In this document: piece by piece, positions 17,657 to 26,142 of the stretch
Layout of the letters: every line of letters starts with the position of its first letter
How positions within the stretch are numbered: the stretch's first letter is position 1
DNA from: Duncaniella dubosii
GTDB lineage: Bacteria; Bacteroidota; Bacteroidia; Bacteroidales; Muribaculaceae
Length of the DNA: 64,000 nt
Assembly: GCF_004803915.1 (NCBI RefSeq)
Contig: NZ_CP039396.1
Coordinates: 1,798,001-1,862,000 of the forward strand
Direction: 5' to 3'
The notes under the pieces: model-generated
The model's database searches: none
Seen by the model: only the letters and a program-made list of their open reading frames with translations
What the model was told of the DNA's origin: nothing
Position numbers and translations under genes: made by a program

Positions 17657-19735
17657 TTACCTTCCGTTTACTGTGGAATGATTTACATTGGCATCTGCAT
17701 TTACAAGTTTACTTGTTCCTCGTTTCTGCCGACCCCATTGAAGATTGTAACTGACAGATATATATGGCATACGCATATTGAGTCGCATGTGTTGCTCGTT
17801 AGTATTCCATTTGCTTAATGATTTGGAACCTTGATCATATTTTCCGAACGGCATTATTACGCCTGCTCCGAATTCCCAATCTTTCCAATTATAGGATAAA
17901 TCTATTATGGAGATGTCTTCGCCCCATGAGATTTTTTCACCCCACAAGTCTCGCTGTGCCCTTTTGTACTGTACTCCTAAGGTAAAGCCCCAGTGAGAGA
18001 GCAGCGCATTTATATCTCCGCTCCAACAATGATTATAGAGCTTGTAATTATTGCCCTTCATACGTTCCGCAGTATATTGCAATGTCCCGGATACAGTCAT
18101 CCATGTCGGAATAACTTCAATCTGCGGAGCTATCCAGAAACTTATGTTGTCTAATCCTTTGCTGTTTTCGTAAGAAGTTATAAGCCTATCATTGTTCCAG
18201 TAAAGATAAGGCGTGATTGCATTTGGGCTTGAAAAGGCTCTGGCACCAAACGAACCTGAAACATGGGGTAGGTTGTAACTGTATCTTAATGAAAGCATGT
18301 ATGATGATGAGGTTTGCAAATCGGGATTTCCGATTCTCCATTGGAAGCCATCAAGTTGTTGCGGTGCAATATTGGTAGCGGCAAGAGAGGGAGCCGATTG
18401 CCATGATGTGAAACTGAGACGGAACTGATGATTTAGGTTAGGTGAATAAGTTAAGGTAGCTTGTGGTCGGAGATTCCAGGAATGATTGCCTTGATTGGTT
18501 TCTTTGAAAAGGAACGAGGTATATTGCACACCAAGTCCTCCTGTTAAAGAAACTTTGTTAATACGGTGAAAATATTCGGTAAAGAAATATGCCTTGTCTT
18601 GATGTTGATGGAATATTTCCCCGTCAAGATTCTTGTATGTTGAGCGATTGCGGTTTGCTGTGTAAGACGCTCCGGCGGTAAAGCGCGAGTTTCTCCATTG
18701 CTTTATATAGTTTGTCTCAACGCCATACGCCTGATTCCAATCTTTTATATAAGTATGGACATCATTTATAAGTTGCGACGAACCTGATGTTTTCTCAACA
18801 TAATCAGAATATGAGTGTCCGGAATATAATGACGCGCTGAAATCTACAACCAAAGTCTGTCTGTTTGAAAAATGTTGCTCAAGATAGGCAGAAAACGAGG
18901 GTGTTGTGCCTGTATTTCCATGAGAATCCGTGAGATTAATATCGTTTTCGCCATTACTGAGGCTCAACAATCCATTATATAGCCATTTATCAGTAAAACT
19001 GCGGTTGGCCTGAAGAGCCACATAAAACACAGTTGTGTCCGGCTTAATGTAGTTATAAGACATCCACGTTGCGCCTTGACTGTTGTCAAGTTCTCCACCT
19101 AACGGTGTTTCCGTTCTTGTCAATGATTCCCCATTGGGATAAGTAAATGTTTCCTTATATTCGCGGTATGCTTTCATGTCATCGGTCAGTTTGAAATATC
19201 CACCGACACTCCATTGCGACCTACCAACATTGAACTTTGCATCCGTCCGGTTATATCCCCATTTTTCATTGATCGCCTGTTTTCCCTCCAACATTAAAGA
19301 ACCGCCGAGGGTAGGATTGATAACGATAAAGTTGAGCACATAGTTAGCTCCGTTATAACGCAGTCCCGGATTATCGATCCATTCAACACGCTTTATCGTT
19401 TCCGGCAGAAGTGCTTTAATTTGCTCGATGGTCGTAACCCTGCCGTTGATTCTTACCTGCACCGACTGTCCTGCAGCGCTTATTGAACCCAAGGCATCGT
19501 TTACTATAAGAGTAGGTATCATCAGATTGCGGAGTAATTGCATGCCATTTTTTGAGTTGTCAACCGCGCTTTTCGAAGGATGGTAAACTTCCATATCAGA
19601 TTTTCGGATGACTTTTGGTGCTTGCACAACAATTTCATCCAACGATGTAGACACAATAGTGTCTGAGATCTGAGCAAATGACATCAAACCACAGATGTTG
19701 CATAATATGAAGATGTAAAGGCGGAATAATTTCAT
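17657..19735 (-). CDS. Outer-membrane beta-barrel protein (TonB-dependent-receptor-like) of the peptide cluster
   Basis: An intact 692-residue protein with a signal peptide (cleaved after SFAQ, residue 22). A plug-like region carries DEIVVQAPKVIRKSDMEVY, VRINGRVTTIEQIKALLP and KRVEWIDNPGLRYNG, as in the OmpB_4/TonB-dependent-receptor-like Bacteroidota family that lacks the carboxypeptidase-like N-terminus. The remainder is alternating barrel strands. The ATG begins 2 bp after the radical SAM stop codon, so translation is coupled to the maturase. Such barrels occur in Bacteroidales radical-SAM peptide clusters and may export or take up the product. It is the only core gene of the cluster that still looks whole. 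Confidence 0.8.
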   Translation of the reverse strand: MKLFRLYIFILCNICGLMSFAQISDTIVSTSLDEIVVQAPKVIRKSDMEVYHPSKSAVDNSKNGMQLLRNLMIPTLIVNDALGSISAAGQSVQVRINGRVTTIEQIKALLPETIKRVEWIDNPGLRYNGANYVLNFIVINPTLGGSLMLEGKQAINEKWGYNRTDAKFNVGRSQWSVGGYFKLTDDMKAYREYKETFTYPNGESLTRTETPLGGELDNSQGATWMSYNYIKPDTTVFYVALQANRSFTDKWLYNGLLSLSNGENDINLTDSHGNTGTTPSFSAYLEQHFSNRQTLVVDFSASLYSGHSYSDYVEKTSGSSQLINDVHTYIKDWNQAYGVETNYIKQWRNSRFTAGASYTANRNRSTYKNLDGEIFHQHQDKAYFFTEYFHRINKVSLTGGLGVQYTSFLFKETNQGNHSWNLRPQATLTYSPNLNHQFRLSFTSWQSAPSLAATNIAPQQLDGFQWRIGNPDLQTSSSYMLSLRYSYNLPHVSGSFGARAFSSPNAITPYLYWNNDRLITSYENSKGLDNISFWIAPQIEVIPTWMTVSGTLQYTAERMKGNNYKLYNHCWSGDINALLSHWGFTLGVQYKRAQRDLWGEKISWGEDISIIDLSYNWKDWEFGAGVIMPFGKYDQGSKSLSKWNTNEQHMRLNMRMPYISVSYNLQWGRQKRGTSKLVNADANVNHSTVNGR

Positions 19736-20478
19736 AATTAAGATTTTGTGATTTTGTTATAGTAGGCTTCAAGGCAATTATTAAGGAGGTCTGGTGCTTT
19801 TTGCATACACTGACATAGATTATATTTGCCTCCATGAAATAAATTACGTTCTCCATACCATGCACATTTCCCATTACATATAGGTAGAAAGAAACAATCT
19901 CTACATTCTTTATCATTATACCACGCACATGCGGTATGATAACGATAAAAAATTTGTGGGTTTTTAATTTTTGGATCGTTAATATACCCTACAATCTTTG
20001 TTTCATCTGATACATCATTCCAACATTTATATATTTCCCCATATGGACCAATGATAAAAGAATTGACACACATAGCGCAGCATGTTTTAGCCTTATGGAG
20101 GGTAGGATATATACTGCCGTTCAAATCCCCATTAGAAAAAAGATTGAAAAGAAGCTCTGCTGTCTCCCATCGGCTAAAGGATGGCTCTACGAGATTTGTT
20201 TTAGAATCATTTTCTAATCTAATAATACCCGGGTAAACAATTATATTTGAACTACCAACTTCTGTTTCTATAAATTTTTTAACTATAAAGAAGTCGTCTA
20301 AGTTCGTTTTATCAATATTTACACGTATGTGGATTTTAGTTGTAGTAAGTTCTCTAACAATATTTTTTATGTTAGATACAATAATATCGAACGTCGGCTT
20401 TAGCGATTTTTTTAGTGACCGCAGGTGATTATGTCTTTCTTTTTGACCATCTAAAGTGATTTGAATTATATCTAATGG

Positions 20479-20487
20479 ATACTTTTT
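20479..20487. repeat. Left copy of the 9-bp target-site duplication
   Basis: ATACTTTTT flanks the IS here and, identically, at 21924-21932. Two exact copies identify the insertion boundary to the base. Confidence 0.93.
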
Positions 20488-21923
20488 TATTGCTGTCCGA
20501 TAAAACTTTTTGAGGCAAAACAAAATTAGGACTGGCACCTATTGCAGGAGTCAGTCCTTTTAGTTTAGTTTGTGTTGGTCAAAACATATTCTAAACTATG
20601 CCCAAAAGTAGTCATTTTAGCGGACAGCCGCTCTATGGTCAGGTAATAAAACTGCTTGACAAGTCGAAAATTCTTCAGTTTAGCCGCGAATACGGAGGAG
20701 AGAGATATACCAAACGGTTTAACTGCTGGATTCATCTGGTGGTAATGCTCTATGCGGTGATAATGCGATTCGACTCATTGCGTGAGATAACAGCCAGTTT
20801 GCTTGCCGAGACGCGTAAACTGTCTCATATAGGTATTACATTCAAAATCGGGCGCAGCACACTCGCGGATGCCAACAAGAGGCGCCCCGAAGCTATATTT
20901 GAGGCTATATATCGCGATTTATATGCCACTTACCGCCACGTTCTTTCCTCGGACAGCCACAGCCGCAAGACTCCAAAATGGATGAAACGGCTGCAGATTA
21001 TCGACTCCACGACTATTACTCTGTTCTCCAACCTGCTGTTCAAGGGAGTCGGACGCCATCCAAAGACCGGAAAAAAGAAAGGCGGAATCAAGGTTCATAC
21101 CGTCATACATGCCAACGAAGGTGTGCCGTCGGATATAAAGTTCACATCAGCGGCTACAAACGACTCATTCATGCTCAAGCCAACAACATTGAGTAAAGGC
21201 GACATAATGGCAATGGACCGCGCATACATCGATTATGAGAAGTTCCAGCAACTGACGGAGCGTGGCGTAACATACGTCACCAAGATGAAGAAGAACCTGA
21301 AATACAGCATATTGTCGGACACTATGTATCAGACTCCTGACGGACTGATGGAGGTCAGGATACAGCAAGTGGAGTTTGTAAAGCAGGTTAAAGGCGGAGA
21401 GGTCATTCGACATAAATCACGCATAATCACTTATGTGGATGTCAAGAAGCGTAAACTGATATCGCTGCTGACCAACGATATGGAGTCCGACCCGGAGGAA
21501 ATCATCGCGATATACCGACAGAGATGGGTAATTGAGCTGCTGTTCAAGCAGATGAAACAAAACTTTCCACTTAAATACTTCTATGGCGAGAGCGCCAATG
21601 CCATCAAGATCCAGATCTGGATCACACTAATCGCCAATCTACTGCTGATGGTGATGCAGAAGGGGCTGAAACGCCAGTGGAGCTTCTCCGGGCTGGCAAC
21701 AATGGTCAGAATTACCCTGATGTACTACGTTGACTTCAACAGCCTGTTTAACAACCCGGAAAAAGAGTGGGAAATCATCCTTTCCGAGGCCTCCGGAGCG
21801 CCTCCCGAACCGACACTGTTTGACTGAGGGGGCTTGTAAAGTAAAAAAGAAGACTCGAACACCGTAAAATCAGCGTTCGAGCCATACTTTATTGCGCTAT
21901 TTGAGTTTTATCGGACAGCAATA
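20488..21923 (+). mobile_element. Complete IS4-family insertion sequence (1436 bp)
   Basis: The element has perfect 20-bp terminal inverted repeats, TATTGCTGTCCGATAAAACT (20488-20507, and inverted at 21904-21923), a single transposase gene and a 9-bp target duplication. Both ends carry imperfect internal hairpins (GGACTG with CAGTCC near 20530; CTCGAAC with GTTCGAG near 21860), which could stop outside transcription from entering. It inserted antiparallel to the maturase gene it interrupts. Confidence 0.95.
20598..21827 (+). CDS. IS4-family transposase with DUF4372-type N-terminus
   Basis: A 409-residue protein. The N-terminal region (FSGQPLYGQVIKLLDKSKI, then GGERYTKRFNCWIHLVVML) resembles DUF4372, which precedes the DDE domain in a large group of IS4-like enzymes. 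DDE residues are Asp in IIDSTTITLF (near 137), Asp in MAMDRAYIDY (near 204) and Glu in the YREK motif YRQRWVIELLFKQMK (near 312). The frame is complete and the element ends are perfect, so it is probably active. Confidence 0.95.
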   Translation: MPKSSHFSGQPLYGQVIKLLDKSKILQFSREYGGERYTKRFNCWIHLVVMLYAVIMRFDSLREITASLLAETRKLSHIGITFKIGRSTLADANKRRPEAIFEAIYRDLYATYRHVLSSDSHSRKTPKWMKRLQIIDSTTITLFSNLLFKGVGRHPKTGKKKGGIKVHTVIHANEGVPSDIKFTSAATNDSFMLKPTTLSKGDIMAMDRAYIDYEKFQQLTERGVTYVTKMKKNLKYSILSDTMYQTPDGLMEVRIQQVEFVKQVKGGEVIRHKSRIITYVDVKKRKLISLLTNDMESDPEEIIAIYRQRWVIELLFKQMKQNFPLKYFYGESANAIKIQIWITLIANLLLMVMQKGLKRQWSFSGLATMVRITLMYYVDFNSLFNNPEKEWEIILSEASGAPPEPTLFD

Positions 21924-22530
21924 ATACTTTTTAAATAATGATATTGCCTCCTCATTAAAAAGATATCCATTAGTTATTATGGAATGTTTTTGAATTTTTA
22001 CATCTTTTTCGATATTCAGTCGGTCTAATATTGAATTTATAACTGAAAGAGACATAAGGGGTTCTCCTCCATCCCATTTGAGATCAATATTAGATTTACC
22101 TTCATTGTCTCGAATAAAACTAATTAATTTCTCGACAACAGAGGGTGTCATATACCGTGCTCTCTTATCTGTCTCAAAGCAATAAGGACAAGCGAAATTA
22201 CAATTTAGGCTCGGTACCAACACTAAATTCAATTTAGATTTATTGTGTTGAACAGCTTGAGTGATGAATTGGCTTTCATGTATGAAATCTTCATCAGACG
22301 TTACACTTCCAATAAATCCCTGAGATGTAAGAATATTCGAAGATTCTTCATCTAAAATAGCCAGATTTAGAGGAGTTTTACTTTGAGAAACATCTTTCAG
22401 ATGGTTGAATACATGAGGAGTAAGTTCAATAAAGGAGTTTGTTCTGGAAGAATATCCTAAATTGACTCCCGTTGAACTAGTGAAGAAATAGCAATATCGA
22501 GATAATACCATAGTCTTTCAGGATTGATTT

Positions 22531-22568
22531 ATTGTTATGCGGAGATTTCAAAATCTCCGCATAACAAT
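22531..22568 (-). other. Perfect 18-bp hairpin between the precursor and maturase genes
   Basis: ATTGTTATGCGGAGATTT (22531-22548) pairs exactly with 22551-22568, with only 2 bases between the arms. It lies 11 bp after the precursor stop and 19 bp before the maturase start. In peptide clusters a stem here usually keeps precursor RNA more abundant than maturase RNA. No T-tract follows on the minus strand, so RNA stabilisation or partial termination are both possible. Confidence 0.7.
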
Positions 22569-22579
22569 AAAAATAGAGA

Positions 22580-22768
22580 TTAGTTACTCTTTATCGGTTT
22601 TTCGGGTTTCTCGGGCTTTTCGGGCTGAGTGGTATTGCTGTTGCCAATCCAGCAATCACAAGTACATTCCTGTGCGGTGTCATTGACCTGGTTGCTTACA
22701 CCGCCCTTTACATTTACATCATCCTATTCTGAGAGGAGTTCACTGGGCTTAATGATACGAGTTTCCAT
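22580..22768 (-). pseudogene. Precursor peptide of a radical-SAM-modified peptide, amber codon at position 15
   Basis: From the ATG at 22768 to the TAA at 22580 is 63 codons in one frame, broken only by TAG at 22726-22724, a one-base change from GAG (Glu). The leader is METRIIKPSELLSE, then the amber codon, then DDVNVKGG. The Gly-Gly fits cleavage by a C39 peptidase, and a remnant of such a gene is in the same operon. The core that follows starts VSNQVND, contains ECTCDCWIGN with three cysteines for thioether-type chemistry, and ends in a PEKPEKPEK tail. The radical SAM gene begins 68 bp downstream. The size, leader and neighbours make the reading convincing, although the family is not one I can name and no in-frame restart follows the amber codon. 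Confidence 0.82.
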
Positions 22769-22851
22769 ATTGGAAAAAATTTTAATAAGTGTCTACTCTA
22801 TTCGCTTTTCGACTTCTGCGCTCCTATCCGGAGAGGATTTGCTTTGAGCAA

Positions 22852-23220
22852 CTATAGTTGAATATATCCTTGAGCAATCCAAGTCTCTCCGATAATCTCT
22901 ATTTTATAGAGACCGGGAATTGAAATTTGGAATGAGGTATTTATCTCGGAGTCATATTCGATGATGTTATTGTTTAGGTAGAGGAAAACTTCTCCGGTAG
23001 CATCTCCATCATATAAAATATTAATGGAATTACTTTCTGCATTGTACCATGCCTCTATATTATCCATGCGCATAGGAGCGCGATGCCTTCCTGATGTTTC
23101 GGTGTATTGAGAATATTCCAATACAATTCCTTTAGAAGAGGTGTCTTCATTTGACCCTTGTGCTATAGCATGTAGTGCAAATGTCATAATTACAAGAATG
23201 AGGGTAAAAATCTTTTTCAT
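22852..23220 (-). CDS. Small secreted protein resembling DUF3244
   Basis: Starting at MKKIFTLILVIMTF (ATG 23220; the 26 upstream residues in the open frame are not credible), the gene encodes 122 residues with a signal peptide cleaved after AIAQ (residue 21). The rest is predicted beta strands: IEAWYNAESNSINILYDGDA, GEVFLYLNNNIIEYDSEI, ISIPGLYKIEIIGETWIAQG. The immunoglobulin-like pattern and length resemble the Bacteroidales DUF3244 family; the name is from memory. It lies 83 bp upstream of the peptide precursor on the same strand. A role in the peptide system is possible but not shown. Confidence 0.6.
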   Translation of the reverse strand: MKKIFTLILVIMTFALHAIAQGSNEDTSSKGIVLEYSQYTETSGRHRAPMRMDNIEAWYNAESNSINILYDGDATGEVFLYLNNNIIEYDSEINTSFQISIPGLYKIEIIGETWIAQGYIQL

Positions 23221-23362
23221 GTCTATATGTGTTTTGATTGATTTTGATGTTGTAAAATTACAATGGCAAACATTCATGCTCCAAAACAAAACTTTCATAT
23301 TAGAAAGATTTTTATTTGAGTAATGCGCAGTAAATTAAGAAAATATAAAATTGAGAAATTGA

Positions 23363-23854
23363 TTATTTTGGAACATTATTATTTAAACTTTCAGAAGTGC
23401 TGTCTTCTGAAAGTTTTTGGAGGAATTTTCTGAGGTTTGTAGTCTTTGGCCGCATCCCTATTTTCTGTCGGATTGACCAACTAAGGTTATATTGGCTCTT
23501 AAATCTGGTTATAAGTTCATATTCTTTTCCAGATAGTCCACAAAACATTGCGCACATATAGCGAAGCTCTTGTGCCGAGAACGTATTTGCCTCTATGAAC
23601 TTTCTTAAAAATGGATTATTATTTGCGATAGCATCAAGTATTCTTTCCCATTTAATATCTGCGATATTAAATGGATCTTTTTTTGAATCAGACTCAACTT
23701 CGTTTTGCATTAATGATGCGTTTAGAACTTTTTGATGGATATCCTTTAGCTCTTCTGAGTTGATTGAATTGTCTGTAATGGCATACAACAATTTGGAGAG
23801 AACTTTCAATGTTAGCCCCCTCTTTGATAGGATTGAGACGCTTTGTCGAGTCAT
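23363..23854 (-). CDS. Helix-turn-helix protein paralogous to the C-terminus of the upstream regulator
   Basis: A 163-residue soluble protein. Residues 80-145 (NPFLRKFIEANTFSAQELRY, then MCAMFCGLSGKEYELITRFK, SIRQKIGMRPKTTNLRKFL) align by eye with the last 80 residues of the regulator encoded at 24007-25828: same spacing, the (L/C)GL(S/R)GKE core and the IR(K/Q)K(I/L)G motif. This region looks like a LuxR/GerE-like DNA-binding domain. Unlike the regulator it has no TPR, membrane or coiled-coil part. It may be a genuine stand-alone DNA-binding protein or the leftover of a second regulator gene. Confidence 0.6.
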   Translation of the reverse strand: MTRQSVSILSKRGLTLKVLSKLLYAITDNSINSEELKDIHQKVLNASLMQNEVESDSKKDPFNIADIKWERILDAIANNNPFLRKFIEANTFSAQELRYMCAMFCGLSGKEYELITRFKSQYNLSWSIRQKIGMRPKTTNLRKFLQKLSEDSTSESLNNNVPK

Positions 23855-23859
23855 TTTTT

Positions 23860-23924
23860 ATTACAAAAATAGCATATAAATCATTCATTTAGAAAATAAA
23901 AGTTTCATATGCTGTTTTTGTAAT
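23860..23924. repeat. 18-bp inverted repeat upstream of the helix-turn-helix gene
   Basis: ATTACAAAAATAGCATAT (23860-23877) pairs with 23907-23924 with one mismatch, 29 bases apart, directly before the ATG at 23854. It could be an operator dyad or a stem in the leader. Confidence 0.5.
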
Positions 23925-24006
23925 CCAATGATAACTAAATAAATATGCTAAATAAAAGTGCTGATTTTTGGGCGAAATTTGTCATGCTTTCATTTGTTGG
24001 AATATG

Positions 24007-25828
24007 TCATAAATTTTTTAGAAGTTTACGCACGTAAATTCCAATGTTTGTCTCGTGCTTGTCTATGCCGAGTTTTTTGCGTATGCCACTGCTGATGTTT
24101 ACATGGCTACGTTTCTTCATGTAGTTACCGACTTCCTTTCCTCGTAAGCCAATTGCGTAAAGACAAACATAGTTGATTTCGCTGACGGTCAGGTCATGCT
24201 CCTCGAAATACTGGATAAATCGTGGATGGGAGGCCTGAAATGCCAGACGGTTACTGTTCATAAACTCCTCGGTATTGTCAGTGAGTTCTTTGATCCATGA
24301 CTCGTAAGGCTTTTCGTATTGGTCATTATCGGTTATATAACCTGCCATTAGGGCATTCAGCATTTCGATGCGCACTTTTATGGCCTGTTGAACTTCAGAA
24401 GGCAGTTCCTCCTGTGAGTCTATCAGTTCTTTCAGACTCGCGCTCTCATTTTCGAGAGTCTCGACGCGGTGAGCCAGATTTTCAGCCTCCAATGCTTTTT
24501 TATCCCTTTCCAGCTGAAGATTTTTATTTTCGAGAGACAGTTTCTCTCGTTCAGATTTCAGCCTTTCATTTTCCAATTCGGTGATTTTAGATTGTTGGAT
24601 AGCTTTATCCTTTTCAGCTTTGAGACTCTCATTTTCAAGTTCAGTCGTCTTTGCTCGTTCAAGAGCTAACTTTTTTTGAGCCTTATTGCTGTAGAAAAGT
24701 AAGTATAAGATAATAATCACTAATATTAGAAATATAATCCGCCGATACTTCTCCAAATAATTTTGGCATTTTCCCGTGCATAATGTTGGGCTTTGAGTTC
24801 GATTTGATGTTTTTCTTCGATAGATTTTACCTGTTTTTCAAATTTCTGTAAATTTATTGAATCTTGTTTATGACAGAATCGTTTGTATTTATCCAAAGCA
24901 TCTTTGTAACACCCAGTACCTTCAAGTGCAGGAATAGATATAGATAAATATCTAATAGTGTCATAGGGTTGCCCACTTGTTATAACGTAATCAAGTGCGC
25001 TGTTGGCTTTTTCGTAATTTCCTGTTTGGGTATAAGCAAGAGCAAGATTGAGAATATCATTTTGAGAACTTATATTTTCTTCTTGTATGTGAATTAGATC
25101 CCTTATTTCATCTTCAGATCCAAATTTTAAAGCGTAGGATAATTGTTGTCTTTGAATTCTATGTCTCTGGGTTAGATTCAGCATATTGAATTTAGTTAGT
25201 AAGTTCAATATGCTATCACATTGATGCTGATTCTCTAAAAGAATAGACCCATTTAGTGCGTTGAGAAGACAATCTAATTCAGAATCTTTAAGAGATAGGC
25301 CATTGTATATATCTGCCGCTTTCAAATATAGTTTTATATAATTGTCAAACTCGTAAAATTCATAATATAATCCACCTTGAGCAACTAAAAGTCTTGCGAT
25401 TGTTAAATTGTTAAAGAATCCTCACTTTCATTAGCGATGTGAATTCCTTTAGCGAATGAATTCAACGCATTGTCACGATCTCTCTTATTTAGAAAGATGA
25501 CTCCTTGATAGTAATATGTCCTGAGTTTTTCATCAGGAGTTCCCTTTTTGAGATAATAGTCTATGGCCGGTTGGAGGACGTCAAAAGCTGTGGTGTCGAT
25601 ATAGTTCTTATCGAGAGCCATAGACATGAGGAGGGCATATCGGGCCTGTTCTTTTTTTGAACCAAGCTCCGATTTTTCAATTTCATTAAGAATGATCAAA
25701 GCTGAATCAGGATGAGCCTCCATTAGGTATTCTGCACGGTCAAGAGCCTCCTTCTGCTTGTGATTAGAGCAGGAAGCAGTGCAACAAGCTAACAATAGTA
25801 GCATAAGGAGATGACGTATTGATCTCAT
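24007..25828 (-). pseudogene. TPR / membrane / coiled-coil / helix-turn-helix regulator, broken by two frameshifts
   Basis: Three reading frames join into one protein of 604 residues. 25828-25403 gives a lipoprotein-type signal (LLLLACCTASC) and first TPR repeats. 25325-24726 gives more TPR helices. A frame continuing to 24007 gives a transmembrane helix (RRIIFLILVIIILYLLFY), a long charged coiled coil with repeated TELENExLKxE units, and a C-terminal DNA-binding domain ending VRKLLKNL. Deleting one copy of the 8-bp tandem TTTAACAA (25400-25415) restores DSLTIARLLVAQGG. Adding one T in the TTT run near 24755 restores AKIILEKYRRIIF. Both repairs leave 605 codons exactly. Bacteroidota use this architecture to sense envelope signals and regulate neighbours. 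The T deletion could be a sequencing error, the duplication hardly so. Confidence 0.85.
25400..25415 (-). repeat. 8-bp tandem duplication that breaks the regulator
   Basis: TTGTTAAA occurs twice head to tail on the plus strand (TTTAACAA on the coding strand). One copy gives an open frame; two shift it, with an immediate TAA. It is a slippage-type lesion and could revert by losing one unit. Confidence 0.85.
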
Positions 25829-25882
25829 GATATCAGTGAAGTTACTATGCGACGAATTTGTTGAATCAGGATTGGTGATTGA

Positions 25883-25890
25883 CAAATATA
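25883..25890 (-). promoter_or_regulatory. Candidate -7 box of the regulator gene
   Basis: TATATTTG on the minus strand fits TAnnTTTG, 55 bp before the regulator ATG. No TTTG is found at the right distance, so support is partial. The 250 bp between here and tcdA hold no gene, only a small hairpin near 26080. Confidence 0.4.
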
Positions 25891-26142
25891 GCATTAATTA
25901 TTGATATAAAAAAGTCAATCAAATCATTTAAGAGAGTAGCGGCATAGGGGGATTGCCGCACAGGTCTTATTAAAACTGATATGGAAAAATGGGGTCAAGA
26001 ATGGGCGGGAAGCCTCTCGCTGCGCCTTCTATTCTTTAATTGGAGAATGGGGTCGTGTCGGATAAAGGCGCTGCACTTTTCAAAAGTGTAGCAGAAAATT
26101 CATTGATAATATATCCCCGCCTGACATGATCTAATCTTTCTG

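Larger units (their letters stand above)
19738..22511 (-). pseudogene. Radical SAM/SPASM peptide maturase, interrupted by an IS4-family element
   Basis: The N-terminal part (22511-21897) contains the radical SAM cluster motif CNFACPYC (Cys104, 108, 111) and WDGGEP. The C-terminal part (20538-19738) contains SPASM-type cysteines: CCAMCVNSFIIGPYGEIYKCW and, later, CRDCFFLPICNGKCAWYGE. Removing the IS (20488-21923) and one copy of the 9-bp duplication restores SLFKKYPLDIIQITLDG without a gap, giving 443 codons, a normal size for these maturases. Such enzymes form thioether or carbon-carbon crosslinks in peptides. The gene lies just downstream of a Gly-Gly precursor and ends 2 bp before the receptor gene. 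The perfect duplication indicates a recent insertion. As it stands it cannot make a complete enzyme. Confidence 0.92.

Noticed and set aside
22629..22847. Plus-strand frame of 72 codons over the precursor gene
   Set aside because: Antisense to the precursor and with no features; the minus-strand reading fits the operon.
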